Positions 16,880 to 25,105 of a DNA stretch of 64,000 nt are shown one piece after another. Positions within the stretch are counted from its first letter, which is position 1, and every line of letters begins with the position of its first letter. This DNA comes from Flavobacterium succinicans. Its GTDB lineage: Bacteria; Bacteroidota; Bacteroidia; Flavobacteriales; Flavobacteriaceae. The DNA is taken from contig NZ_JMTM01000035.1 in the NCBI RefSeq assembly GCF_001662485.1, positions 186,001 to 250,000 on the forward strand. Direction: 5' to 3'. Below the pieces are notes generated by a model. The model had not been told where the DNA came from and did not search any database. It worked only from the letters and a program-made list of their open reading frames with translations. Made by a program: the position numbers and the translations under genes.

Positions 16880-17920
16880 ATGAAAACAAAATACCTATTG
16901 TTGTTCATTTTTTCTATTCTTTTGAGTTGTTCCAACGACAACGACGAAGACTATCAAAATGTACCCATCGACTTCAAAGTCCCCTCCAACTTTCCTCCAG
17001 TTGCCTATAATTTTGCCAATAATCCATTGACAGAAAAAGGATTCGAATTAGGAAAAAAATTATTCTATGACGGACGATTGGCTTCAGACGGAACCGTTTC
17101 TTGTGGTTTTTGTCACGAACAAGAAACAGCTTTTACGCATCACGGACACACCGTAAGTCACGGAGTAGACGGTGCTGTAGGCACTCGAAATACGCCTTCC
17201 ATTCAAAATTTAGCCTATCAAACGACCTTTATGTTTGATGGCGCTACCAATCATTTGGACTTACAACCCATCATTCCTTTTACCAGTCCAATAGAAATGA
17301 ATGGCGATTTCAACAAAGCGCTTGCGATGATGAAAAATGACCCTGAATACCGAAAGTTATTCAAATCCGCTTTCACTGACGGATTAATTAATTCCGAAAA
17401 TATGCTAAAAGCCTTGGGACAATTTATGGTAATGATTACCTCAAGCAATTCAAAATTTGATAAATTCAGAAGAAATGAAGGAGGCATCACACTAAGCACA
17501 ACCGAAAAAGAAGGTTATACTGTTTTTAATGCCAAATGTGCCTCTTGTCACGCTACAGATTTAATGACCGACCATTCTTTTAGAAACAATGGCTTACCCG
17601 TAAATCCAGCAGTAAACGATGTGGGACGTTACCGAGTGACAGAACTAGCCGCCGATTTATACAAATTCAAAGTGCCAAGTTTAAGAAACATCGAAAAGAC
17701 AGCACCTTATATGCACGACGGACGCTTTGGAACACTAGAAGCCGTTTTAGATCATTATGCCAATGGTGTAGAAAACTCAACAACTTTGGATCCTATTTTA
17801 AAACAAAATGGAAAAATAGGTATCGTACTTTCTGTTCAAGAAAAAGAACAACTTATTGCCTTCTTGAAAACACTAACCGATTACGAATACCTCACCGATA
17901 AACGATTCTCGGAATTTTAA
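16880..17920 (+). CDS. Di-heme cytochrome c peroxidase of the MauG/MbnH type, lipoprotein
   Basis: A 346-residue protein with a lipoprotein signal (ILLSC, Cys17) and the same SNDNDE sequence after the cysteine as the MbnP-like protein, so both are probably anchored on the same membrane face. Two c-type heme sites are present: CGFCH (Cys75, Cys78, His79) and CASCH (Cys220, Cys223, His224). ELGKKLFYDGRLASDGTVSC and VPSLRNIEKTAPYMHDGRF are standard for bacterial di-heme peroxidases. MbnH and MauG relatives oxidise protein tryptophans at a distance. Adjacent to an MbnP-like gene, this one probably modifies that protein. A plain peroxide-removing CcpA is the alternative. Confidence 0.85.
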   Translation: MKTKYLLLFIFSILLSCSNDNDEDYQNVPIDFKVPSNFPPVAYNFANNPLTEKGFELGKKLFYDGRLASDGTVSCGFCHEQETAFTHHGHTVSHGVDGAVGTRNTPSIQNLAYQTTFMFDGATNHLDLQPIIPFTSPIEMNGDFNKALAMMKNDPEYRKLFKSAFTDGLINSENMLKALGQFMVMITSSNSKFDKFRRNEGGITLSTTEKEGYTVFNAKCASCHATDLMTDHSFRNNGLPVNPAVNDVGRYRVTELAADLYKFKVPSLRNIEKTAPYMHDGRFGTLEAVLDHYANGVENSTTLDPILKQNGKIGIVLSVQEKEQLIAFLKTLTDYEYLTDKRFSEF

Positions 17921-17965
17921 AAGTTAGCAAAAATTGTCAATAAACACAAAAACAACCCATCAAGA

Positions 17966-18928
17966 ATGAAAAAAATATTCCTATTACTTCTTATTTTATG
18001 CCATCAAATAGGATTTAGTACAACGACAGAAGACCCAATTTCGGGATTTACCTTTCAAAAGATGCTTATAGAAAGCTATGACGATTTTTGTGATGCTTGT
18101 GGTTGTTCTGCAAGTGGTGGAAGTATGGGATTCAGTTCCATGCTGAACTCTAATTTTGTGGGGATTCGGTATTTTTATCAAAGTTATTCTAGCCAAGACG
18201 GAATATTTGCTAATTCGCCTTGGGTAGACGAACACTTTAATACCCTTCAAATTTGGAGTAAAATTCCCGTTACAGAACAATTACAACTTTCGCTATTAGT
18301 TCCTTACCAGTTTCACAACAGAGAAAGAACCACTGGCAACGAATCCATCAAAGGTTTGGGCGACATCACCCTGATGGGATTATATACTATCTATAAAACT
18401 CACAAAGACAGCACTCTTTTGATTCATAAATTACAGCTTGGAGGTGGTGTAAAAATGCCTACTGGGAAGTTTAACGAAACCAACAATGCTGGAAATATCA
18501 ACCAAAGTTTTCAAGTAGGAACTGGGAGTTGGGATTTTTTATTAGCTACAGAATACATCCTCAAAAAAGGGAAATTAGGATTGCATACTATGGCCAATTA
18601 TACCGTAAAAACAGAAAACAAAAAGCAATACCAATTTGGAAATCAGTTCAATTATGGCAGCACGCTTTTTTATTTATTTGATACTTCCGCTGTTCAATTT
18701 GTACCTCAATTAGGAATTGCAGGAGAAGTTTATGCTACCAATAAACAGTATGGGTTGAATTTACCTAATACTGCTGGAGATGTTTTGTTTAGCAAACTTG
18801 GTGTAGAACTAGGAAAAGACAATTTTTCTCTTGGAATTAATACTATGCTACCTATCAATCAACACTTAGCCAATAGTAAAATGGAAGCTAATTATCGTTG
18901 GAGTATTAATTTGAATTATAGTTTATAA
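17966..18928 (+). CDS. Outer-membrane beta-barrel with N-terminal C-x2-C-x-C cluster
   Basis: A 320-residue protein with a signal peptide (about 1-18) and a body of amphipathic beta strands, ending in an aromatic strand (RWSINLNYSL) as in outer-membrane barrels of the transporter/MetA type. Just after the signal lies DDFCDACGCSASGGSMG with Cys42, Cys45 and Cys47, a likely metal-binding mouth or plug segment. It follows the peroxidase gene by 45 bases and precedes the second small cysteine protein by 10, so it belongs to the same operon. A role in copper passage across the outer membrane is inferred from context. Confidence 0.7.
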   Translation: MKKIFLLLLILCHQIGFSTTTEDPISGFTFQKMLIESYDDFCDACGCSASGGSMGFSSMLNSNFVGIRYFYQSYSSQDGIFANSPWVDEHFNTLQIWSKIPVTEQLQLSLLVPYQFHNRERTTGNESIKGLGDITLMGLYTIYKTHKDSTLLIHKLQLGGGVKMPTGKFNETNNAGNINQSFQVGTGSWDFLLATEYILKKGKLGLHTMANYTVKTENKKQYQFGNQFNYGSTLFYLFDTSAVQFVPQLGIAGEVYATNKQYGLNLPNTAGDVLFSKLGVELGKDNFSLGINTMLPINQHLANSKMEANYRWSINLNYSL

Positions 18929-18938
18929 CCACACGATT

Positions 18939-19322
18939 TTGAAAAAATTTCTTGTAATTAGTTTATCATTTATTCTTATGCTCCCACTTATGGAGCACGC
19001 TATTCTATTTACACTATTCAAAATCAATCAAAATGAAATTTCAAAAACGATTTGTGTTCAAAGACAACTCATTAACAACACGTGTAACGGTCGTTGTGAG
19101 CTACAAAAAAGTTTAAAAAAACTAAATGACAATGAAAAAGATTTTGATAACCGCTTAAAAGAGAATACCCATATCGTTTATGTAAAATCGCTCTTAGAGA
19201 CCAATTACACTCTAAACGTTTTCATTTTTTTGACCAAGAAAAAGTTTTACAGCACTGTTCAAAAACCCATTTCAATAGTTTTATATCATTTTCGACCACC
19301 ATCTGCTACGCTTCTACTTTAG
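18939..19322 (+). CDS. Small membrane-anchored three-cysteine protein, paralogue 2 (unknown family)
   Basis: A 127-residue protein starting at TTG. A hydrophobic N-terminus (about 4-27) is followed by KTICVQRQLINNTCNGRCEL with Cys39, Cys49 and Cys53, identical positions to the paralogue at 15217. The C-terminus ends FRPPSATLLL. The middle regions differ, so the cysteine motif and the FRPPS tail are the conserved parts. It lies 10 bases after the barrel gene and 55 bases before the TonB receptor. Both paralogues use a non-ATG start, perhaps to set a low expression level. The family is not one I can name. Confidence 0.75.
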   Translation: MKKFLVISLSFILMLPLMEHAILFTLFKINQNEISKTICVQRQLINNTCNGRCELQKSLKKLNDNEKDFDNRLKENTHIVYVKSLLETNYTLNVFIFLTKKKFYSTVQKPISIVLYHFRPPSATLLL

Positions 19323-19377
19323 TAAATGTTTTTAAACAAAAAAAATCAACTTAAGATTAGAATTTCAGATAAACCAA

Positions 19378-21522
19378 ATGAAAAAATATATTACAGCCTT
19401 ATTACTAGTAGGGCAAATCGCTATTGCGCAAAATAAAACCGAAAAAGATAGTACCAAAACCCAAGATTTAGAAACCGTTTTTGTTACCGCCAACCGTACC
19501 GCTACCCAAAGAAAACAAACCCCAACGGCCATCAGCAAACTGAACGCCAAAACTATAGACGAAGCTAAAGCCGTTGCTGTATTTGAAGTAATCAACAAAA
19601 TACCTGGCGTGTTGATGGTCAATTTAGGGAATGAGCAACATTCTATGGCTATTCGCCAACCTATGACTACAAATGCCTATTATTTATACCTTGAAGACGG
19701 ATTACCTATTCGTCCAATGGGAATTTTTAATCACAATGCATTACTAGAAATCAACCAATTCAACCTTCAAAACATTGAGGTAGTCAAAGGGCCTGTTTCT
19801 TCATTGTATGGACCTGAAGCCGTTGGCGGTGCCATCAATTTAATTTCAAAAAAACCAACAGTAGACCCAGAATTCAAATTCGGAATCCAAGCCGACCAAT
19901 GGGGCTACCACCGTATTCAGGCTATGGCAAGTGCGACTGTTGGCAAAGTTGGTTTTCAAATAGCTGGAATTTCAAGTTTGCAAAAAAATGGCTGGATGGC
20001 TTTCTCTGATTACAATAAAGACAATCTGAATGCCCGTATCGACTTCAACATCAGTCCAAAAACTCGATTAATCGGTACAATGATGTGGGGTAAATATTAT
20101 TCGGATATGAGTGGAAGTGTAAACGAAGATGCATTTTACAACAGAACCTACAAAAGCACCACCGATTTCACTTATAGAAAATCCGATGCCTTACGAACTA
20201 AATTGGCGCTTGAACACGACTGGAATAGCAACTCAAGTAGTGCCTTGACAGTTTATTTTAGAGATAACAAATTAGGACAAAATCCTTCCTACTCTATTCG
20301 TTGGACCACTGGAAAAACTACAGCAACAGGCGAAATCAACTCTAACAATTTCAAAAGTTATGGCGCCATTGCACAACACACCCAAGAACTATCCTTTTGG
20401 GATACCAAAATTGTCGCAGGTGTACTTTATGACTATTCCCCAGTAACCTATTGGGCGTATAGAACCGACTTAAAAGCCAACTTAAACCCAGGTGGATTAA
20501 CAGTAAACAATTACGAACAAATCGCAGAAAGACCAGACATCAAATTAGTGGACTATACAGCTGACATTTACAACTCTGCCGAATATGCTCAAATTAGTTT
20601 TAGTCCTATTGAACAATTGGTTCTTACTGGAGGCTTACGTTATGACAATATGAAAGTTGATTATGACAATGCTCTCGATAAATCCATCGGAACCAAAATA
20701 TACGACAAAGTAACCTTCAAAGCTGGAGCCAACTTCAATCCATCTACTTACTTTGGATTTTATGCTAATTATGCACAAGGATTTGCACCTCCAGGAATCA
20801 CATCTATTTTTAGAGCCAAACCAGGAACAGGTGGAACCACAGGTAAACCCGCTGAATTTTACTACAATCTTGAGCCAGCTACTTTCGACAACTACGAAGC
20901 TGGTGGTTGGATAAATGTTCTAAAAAACAAGTTGTATTTTGATTATGCCATCTACTATATGGATGGTAAAAATGAACTGTTAAGTATCCGCCAACCAGAC
21001 AATTCAACCGATTTTCAATCTGCAGGAGAAACAAGACATAAAGGAGTTGAATTTGGTTTCAGCTACAAACCTTCTGAGCAATTGAACATTCGATTTGGTG
21101 GAACTGTTGCTGAGCACACCTTTATCAACTTCAAAGTATCGGATAGACCAACCGATGCATTGAAAAACTTAGATGGTAAAGAAATGCCTCAAGCTCCAAG
21201 ATGGTCAGGAAACGCAGAAATCAGCTATTACCCAAATTGGTTACCTAATTTTAGAACAGCTCTAGAATGGCAATCCGTAGGAAGCTATTACCAAGACCAA
21301 ATCAACACGGTAAAATATGCAGGTTACGATATTTTCAATTTTAGATTGGGCTATCACTATAAATCCCTTGAATTTTTTGGAAACATAATGAATTTGACCG
21401 ATAAATTATACGCCTTTAATGTGTCGCGCGCCAATCTAAGCACCTCACAACCATCGTATACTGCCGCCGCACCTAGAACCTTCTTAATAGGATTACAATA
21501 TAATTTTTCATTAAAAAAATAA
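19378..21522 (+). CDS. TonB-dependent outer-membrane receptor
   Basis: A 714-residue receptor. A signal peptide (about 1-18) is followed by a TonB box-like ETVFVTANRT, a plug domain (about 40-155: QTPTAISKLNAKTI through SSLYGPEAVGGAINLISKKP) and a 22-strand barrel ending in LIGLQYNFSLKK. There is no CarboxypepD_reg extension. The plug has MAIRQPM and MGIFNHN, methionine and histidine residues that might bind copper, though siderophore receptors can have such residues too. It lies in the MbnP/MbnH locus and precedes a PepSY reductase-like gene, which suggests uptake of a metal or metal chelate. Confidence 0.9.
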   Translation: MKKYITALLLVGQIAIAQNKTEKDSTKTQDLETVFVTANRTATQRKQTPTAISKLNAKTIDEAKAVAVFEVINKIPGVLMVNLGNEQHSMAIRQPMTTNAYYLYLEDGLPIRPMGIFNHNALLEINQFNLQNIEVVKGPVSSLYGPEAVGGAINLISKKPTVDPEFKFGIQADQWGYHRIQAMASATVGKVGFQIAGISSLQKNGWMAFSDYNKDNLNARIDFNISPKTRLIGTMMWGKYYSDMSGSVNEDAFYNRTYKSTTDFTYRKSDALRTKLALEHDWNSNSSSALTVYFRDNKLGQNPSYSIRWTTGKTTATGEINSNNFKSYGAIAQHTQELSFWDTKIVAGVLYDYSPVTYWAYRTDLKANLNPGGLTVNNYEQIAERPDIKLVDYTADIYNSAEYAQISFSPIEQLVLTGGLRYDNMKVDYDNALDKSIGTKIYDKVTFKAGANFNPSTYFGFYANYAQGFAPPGITSIFRAKPGTGGTTGKPAEFYYNLEPATFDNYEAGGWINVLKNKLYFDYAIYYMDGKNELLSIRQPDNSTDFQSAGETRHKGVEFGFSYKPSEQLNIRFGGTVAEHTFINFKVSDRPTDALKNLDGKEMPQAPRWSGNAEISYYPNWLPNFRTALEWQSVGSYYQDQINTVKYAGYDIFNFRLGYHYKSLEFFGNIMNLTDKLYAFNVSRANLSTSQPSYTAAAPRTFLIGLQYNFSLKK

Positions 21523-21525
21523 TTA

Positions 21526-21600
21526 GGAGCTAATCCCGTCATCCGCTGTATCTTTTGGGGCGAACCCCGCCCCAAAAGGATGCCGCTACTACCGGGGCTA
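21526..21600 (+). repeat. Dispersed palindromic element, copy 2
   Basis: GGAGCTAATCCCG is followed 14 bases later by the perfect 11-bp stem CTTTTGGGGCG / CGCCCCAAAAG with loop AACCC (21563-21567), then CGGGGCTA 15 bases after the stem. It lies between the TonB receptor and the PepSY gene, directly after the receptor stop. Confidence 0.8.
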
Positions 21601-21613
21601 AAAAAAACAAACA

Positions 21614-23206
21614 ATGAGCACAACCCACAACAACGAGAAAACATCCAAGAAAAAGGATTCGAAATTCATCAAAAAAGTAAAGCAAAAAATATACGCTTGG
21701 CACAGATACATTGGGATTATTACGATTGTGCCCGTTATTTTTTGGACACTGTCAGGGATAATGCATCCTTTTATGGCGCATTTTTTCAAACCGACTATTG
21801 CCAATGAACAAATCGAAAAAGTAACCATCGACTCGTCAAAAATCAACTATTCCCTTAAAGAAGTATTGCTAAAAAACCAAATCAGCAGCTTCAAAAATTT
21901 CAGAATAGTATCTTTTGACAAGGCTACTTATTATCAAGTGAAAACCGAAAAAGATTCACTTTTCTACTTTGATACAGCAACCTCAAAAAAACTAGAAAAC
22001 GGAGACCAACACTACGCACACTGGCTTTCGCGTTACTTTTTAGAAGACCAAGAAAGTACTATCGCCAAAACGGAAGTGGTAACTGAATTCAATTCTCAGT
22101 ACAAATACATCAATCGCTATTTACCAGTTTATAAAATCACGTACAATCGTCCAGATGCTATGGAGATTTATGTAGAAACCGCTTCGAGCAAACTAGCCAC
22201 CTATAACCCAAAATCAAGACAAGCTTTCATTTGGTTTTTTGACACGTTTCATAATTGGGCGTTCATAGATTGGATTAGCAACAACAGCATCCGTATAGTA
22301 GTAATGTTCATTTTCCTTGGCATTATCTTCTTCTCGGCCATAAGCGGGATTGTGATTTATGGCTTATTTTGGAAACAATTCAAAAAAACAGACCGTCTAG
22401 CGCCCAAAAAAGGAATTAGAGCCTATCACCGTCAAATCGGAATTTGGTTTTCGTTTTTTACCTTAACCTTTGCTTTTAGTGGGGCTTATCACGCTACAAC
22501 CAAATGGGAACCTTATGTTTTAGACAAAATGGTGTATGAACCCCTTTTTAAAACCAATGAGTTACCAACCGCTAATACAGCCTTAGCTTTAGATTGGAAA
22601 AAATTGGAAAACACCAGTTTGATTCGTTATAATGACAGCATTTATTACCGTTGCGAATTACAATCCAATAACAAAAGCACTACCGAAAAACCAAAATGGG
22701 GCAACAAAAAAGCACAACCCGTTAGCGAAATTGTGTACATCAACAGTGTTACCAACAAAGTACGTCCCAATTTAGATATAGATTACGCTACTTTTTTGGC
22801 TAATTATTTTGATGACAACACTCAGAAAGCCGCTTGCTGTGAAATGGACAACACGTCTACCGAACCTAACTGCGCGATAAAAGAAGCTAAACTATTAGAA
22901 GCCAAACAGCTTACAGAATTCAATAGCAGAGAATATGGTTTTGTCAACAAACGTTTGCCAGTAATCAAGTTAGCGTATGACACGCCAAATAAAAAAACCT
23001 ATTTTATAGAAACAGCCACCTCAAGATTAGCAGCTCTAGTCGAAACATCGGACAAAATAGAAGGCTATTCGTTTGCTATTTTTCATAAATTCTTGTTTAT
23101 GGATTGGGCAGGAAAAAGTGTTAGAGACTTGTCTACCGTTCTAGCCGCTTTGATTATTTTAGTTGTTAGCATTTTAGGTTTAGTTTTGTTTTTGAAAAAG
23201 AAGTAG
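21614..23206 (+). CDS. PepSY-associated membrane protein (reductase-like)
   Basis: A 530-residue protein with four membrane helices at about 28-50, 227-252, 275-293 and 505-525. The periplasmic parts contain PepSY-like domains (about 75-190 and 325-480). Paired histidines at helix ends (WHRYIGI, SGIMH, YHRQIGIW, SGAYH) could bind heme, as in PepSY iron-reductase-type proteins. A periplasmic loop holds Cys408-Cys409 and Cys420 (CCEMDNTSTEPNC), an unusual cysteine group for this family. It follows the TonB receptor, the usual arrangement for metal-chelate uptake. A role in reducing Cu(II) or Fe(III) is inferred. Confidence 0.75.
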   Translation: MSTTHNNEKTSKKKDSKFIKKVKQKIYAWHRYIGIITIVPVIFWTLSGIMHPFMAHFFKPTIANEQIEKVTIDSSKINYSLKEVLLKNQISSFKNFRIVSFDKATYYQVKTEKDSLFYFDTATSKKLENGDQHYAHWLSRYFLEDQESTIAKTEVVTEFNSQYKYINRYLPVYKITYNRPDAMEIYVETASSKLATYNPKSRQAFIWFFDTFHNWAFIDWISNNSIRIVVMFIFLGIIFFSAISGIVIYGLFWKQFKKTDRLAPKKGIRAYHRQIGIWFSFFTLTFAFSGAYHATTKWEPYVLDKMVYEPLFKTNELPTANTALALDWKKLENTSLIRYNDSIYYRCELQSNNKSTTEKPKWGNKKAQPVSEIVYINSVTNKVRPNLDIDYATFLANYFDDNTQKAACCEMDNTSTEPNCAIKEAKLLEAKQLTEFNSREYGFVNKRLPVIKLAYDTPNKKTYFIETATSRLAALVETSDKIEGYSFAIFHKFLFMDWAGKSVRDLSTVLAALIILVVSILGLVLFLKKK

Positions 23207-23247
23207 AATTTCTCTCTTTTGATACAACATTTAATCAAAAAATCATT

Positions 23248-23283
23248 CTCCCAATTGCATCTTGTGATTGGGAGTTTTTTTTT
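23248..23283 (+). terminator. Rho-independent terminator after the PepSY gene
   Basis: The stem CTCCCAAT / ATTGGGAG (23248-23255 / 23267-23274) is followed by nine T. It marks the end of the copper locus. Confidence 0.85.
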
Positions 23284-23342
23284 AAAAGTTGTAATGGAAG
23301 CAAATTAACCTACCTTTACTAGATTCACTAAAGAAAGTAATC

Positions 23343-23453
23343 ATGGCAAAAAGTCTAAATGCTAAAAAAACAGCAAAAAAAGAACCGCTAAAAACAGCGA
23401 AAGAAAAGAAAGAAGAAAAACGAGATAAAAAAAATAGTCCCAAAAGGGACTAA
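23343..23453 (+). CDS. Very small lysine-rich protein (36 residues)
   Basis: An ATG-started ORF of 36 residues beginning MAKSLNAKKTAKKEPLKTAK, with 16 Lys plus Arg and almost no hydrophobic residues. It is flanked by one terminator upstream and one downstream, so it is a separate unit. Similar short MAKSLxxKK proteins occur in Flavobacteriia to my recollection. The charge suggests nucleic acid binding, but nothing proves it. The stop codon sits inside a small hairpin (TAGTCCC / GGGACTA). Confidence 0.6.
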   Translation: MAKSLNAKKTAKKEPLKTAKEKKEEKRDKKNSPKRD

Positions 23454-23472
23454 ACTAGTATTCAGTTATCAG

Positions 23473-23520
23473 TTATAGTGTTCAGCAATTCACTGAACAC
23501 TATAAAACTGAATAATTTTT
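23473..23520 (+). terminator. Terminator-like hairpin
   Basis: A perfect 13-bp stem TTATAGTGTTCAG / CTGAACACTATAA with a 7-base loop, an outer TTCAGTT / AACTGAA pairing, and ATTTTT at the end. TCAGT heptamer units form the left flank. Confidence 0.65.
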
Positions 23521-23526
23521 ATGTTA

Positions 23527-24990
23527 CTATTTCACAGGAATAGTTGCTAAAATCTCTAGGAAGAATTTCCAGAATTTTTGAGAAGAACTAATACTTGCTC
23601 TTTCGTCTGGAGAATGGGCTCCGTGAATCGTTGGTCCAAAAGAAATCATATCCATATCTGGATAATTGGTACCTAAAATTCCACACTCTAATCCTGCGTG
23701 ACAAGCCACTACATTAGGTTTAGCATTATTTTGTTTTTCATAAATACCAACCAACACATCCAAAATTTCAGATTTTGGATTAGGCGTCCATCCCGGATAA
23801 GCTCCAGAAAACTCTACTTCGCAGCCCATCAATTCAAAGGCAGAGCGCAACGCATTCGCCAAATCCATTTTAGAAGACTCTACAGAAGAACGGGTCAAAC
23901 ATTGCACGGTCAACTGTCCTTCGCCTACCATTACTTTTGCAATATTGTTAGACGTTTCTACCAAATTGTCAAAATCAGCACTCATACGATACACTCCGTT
24001 GTGAGCCGTATACATCGAACGCACAAAATAAAACTGCGCTATAGAAGGCATTACTTTGGCAGGAACTTCAGTCAATTTTTCAAAAACAATTTCTAAGTTA
24101 GGCTCAGTCGTTTTGAACTCCGCTTTAATCTCGTTTACGATTTGTTGCATATCAAAAACAAAAGCTTCATCGTATACCGCGGCAATAATCACTTTGGCAA
24201 CGCTCTCTCTTGGAATCGCATTACGCAAACTTCCTCCAGCAATTGACGCAATTTGTAATCCGAAGTTATCAAATCCGTCAAACAATAAACGGTTCATTAT
24301 TTTATTGGCATTCCCCAAACCTTTGTGAATATCCATACCTGAATGGCCACCTTGCAAGCCTTTAACAGTAATACTGTAGCCCACAGAACCTTCTGGAGTA
24401 TCTTCTTCGTCGTATTCGGCTGTTGCGGTTACATCGATACCACCCGCGCATCCAATGTCGATTTCGTCATCTTCCTCGGTGTCTAAATTCAATAATATTT
24501 GACCTTGCAAAATACCGCCTTGTAAGTTCAGCGCCCCTGTCATTCCTGTTTCTTCATCAATCGTAAACAAGGCTTCAATGGCAGGATGTGGAATATCAGT
24601 ACTTTCTAAAACAGCCATAATTGCCGCTACGCCCAAACCGTTGTCAGCTCCCAATGTCGTTCCTTTAGCACGTACCCAGTCACCATCAACATACATATCG
24701 ATTCCTTGCGTTTCGAAATCAAAAACGGTATCGTTGTTTTTTTGGTGCACCATATCCAAATGGCCTTGCAAGACGATAGGTTTACGGTTTTCCATTCCTG
24801 GAGTAGCCGGTTTGCGAATGATTACATTTCGGATGTCGTCTTCAAAGGTTTCTAACCCCAAACGATTCCCAAAATCTTTCATAAATTGGATTACTTGCTC
24901 TTCTTTTTTAGAAGGACGTGGTACAGCATTCAAATCAGCAAATTGATTCCAAAGTGCTTTAGGCTCTAAATTTCTTATTTCTTGACTCAT
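23527..24990 (-). CDS. pepD: Aminoacyl-histidine dipeptidase (PepD, M20 metallopeptidase)
   Basis: A 487-residue cytosolic dipeptidase of the PepD branch of family M20, which cleaves Xaa-His and related dipeptides. The metal-binding motifs are VLQGHLDMVHQ (His and Asp, about 78-88), TTLGADNGLGVA (about 115-126), FTIDEETGMTGA (catalytic Glu pair, about 145) and the late HSPDERASI (about 459). The opening NLEPKALWNQFADLNAVPRPSKKE is typical of PepD. Length is normal. It is transcribed alone from its own promoter. Confidence 0.95.
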   Translation of the reverse strand: MSQEIRNLEPKALWNQFADLNAVPRPSKKEEQVIQFMKDFGNRLGLETFEDDIRNVIIRKPATPGMENRKPIVLQGHLDMVHQKNNDTVFDFETQGIDMYVDGDWVRAKGTTLGADNGLGVAAIMAVLESTDIPHPAIEALFTIDEETGMTGALNLQGGILQGQILLNLDTEEDDEIDIGCAGGIDVTATAEYDEEDTPEGSVGYSITVKGLQGGHSGMDIHKGLGNANKIMNRLLFDGFDNFGLQIASIAGGSLRNAIPRESVAKVIIAAVYDEAFVFDMQQIVNEIKAEFKTTEPNLEIVFEKLTEVPAKVMPSIAQFYFVRSMYTAHNGVYRMSADFDNLVETSNNIAKVMVGEGQLTVQCLTRSSVESSKMDLANALRSAFELMGCEVEFSGAYPGWTPNPKSEILDVLVGIYEKQNNAKPNVVACHAGLECGILGTNYPDMDMISFGPTIHGAHSPDERASISSSQKFWKFFLEILATIPVK

Positions 24991-25036
24991 TGTTTTGTCT
25001 TATTTTTAAAAATAACAGTGTAGAATAATAATTCTT

Positions 25037-25044
25037 CAAAGTTA
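25037..25044 (-). promoter_or_regulatory. TAACTTTG -7 element for pepD
   Basis: An exact TAnnTTTG match on the minus strand, 46 bases before the pepD ATG. Confidence 0.5.
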
Positions 25045-25105
25045 CAAAGTTTACCAACTACTTATTTAGGTAATGTAATAGTATTTATATTTACATTAAA
25101 AAAAA

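Noticed and set aside
15217..23206. A methanobactin biosynthesis cluster
   Set aside because: No MbnA-like precursor, MbnB, MbnC or MATE exporter is present. Only the MbnP/MbnH pair is shared.
23698..24946. Several plus-strand frames opposite pepD
   Set aside because: PepD has all its motifs along the whole length; the frames are antisense shadows rich in Arg, His and Ser.
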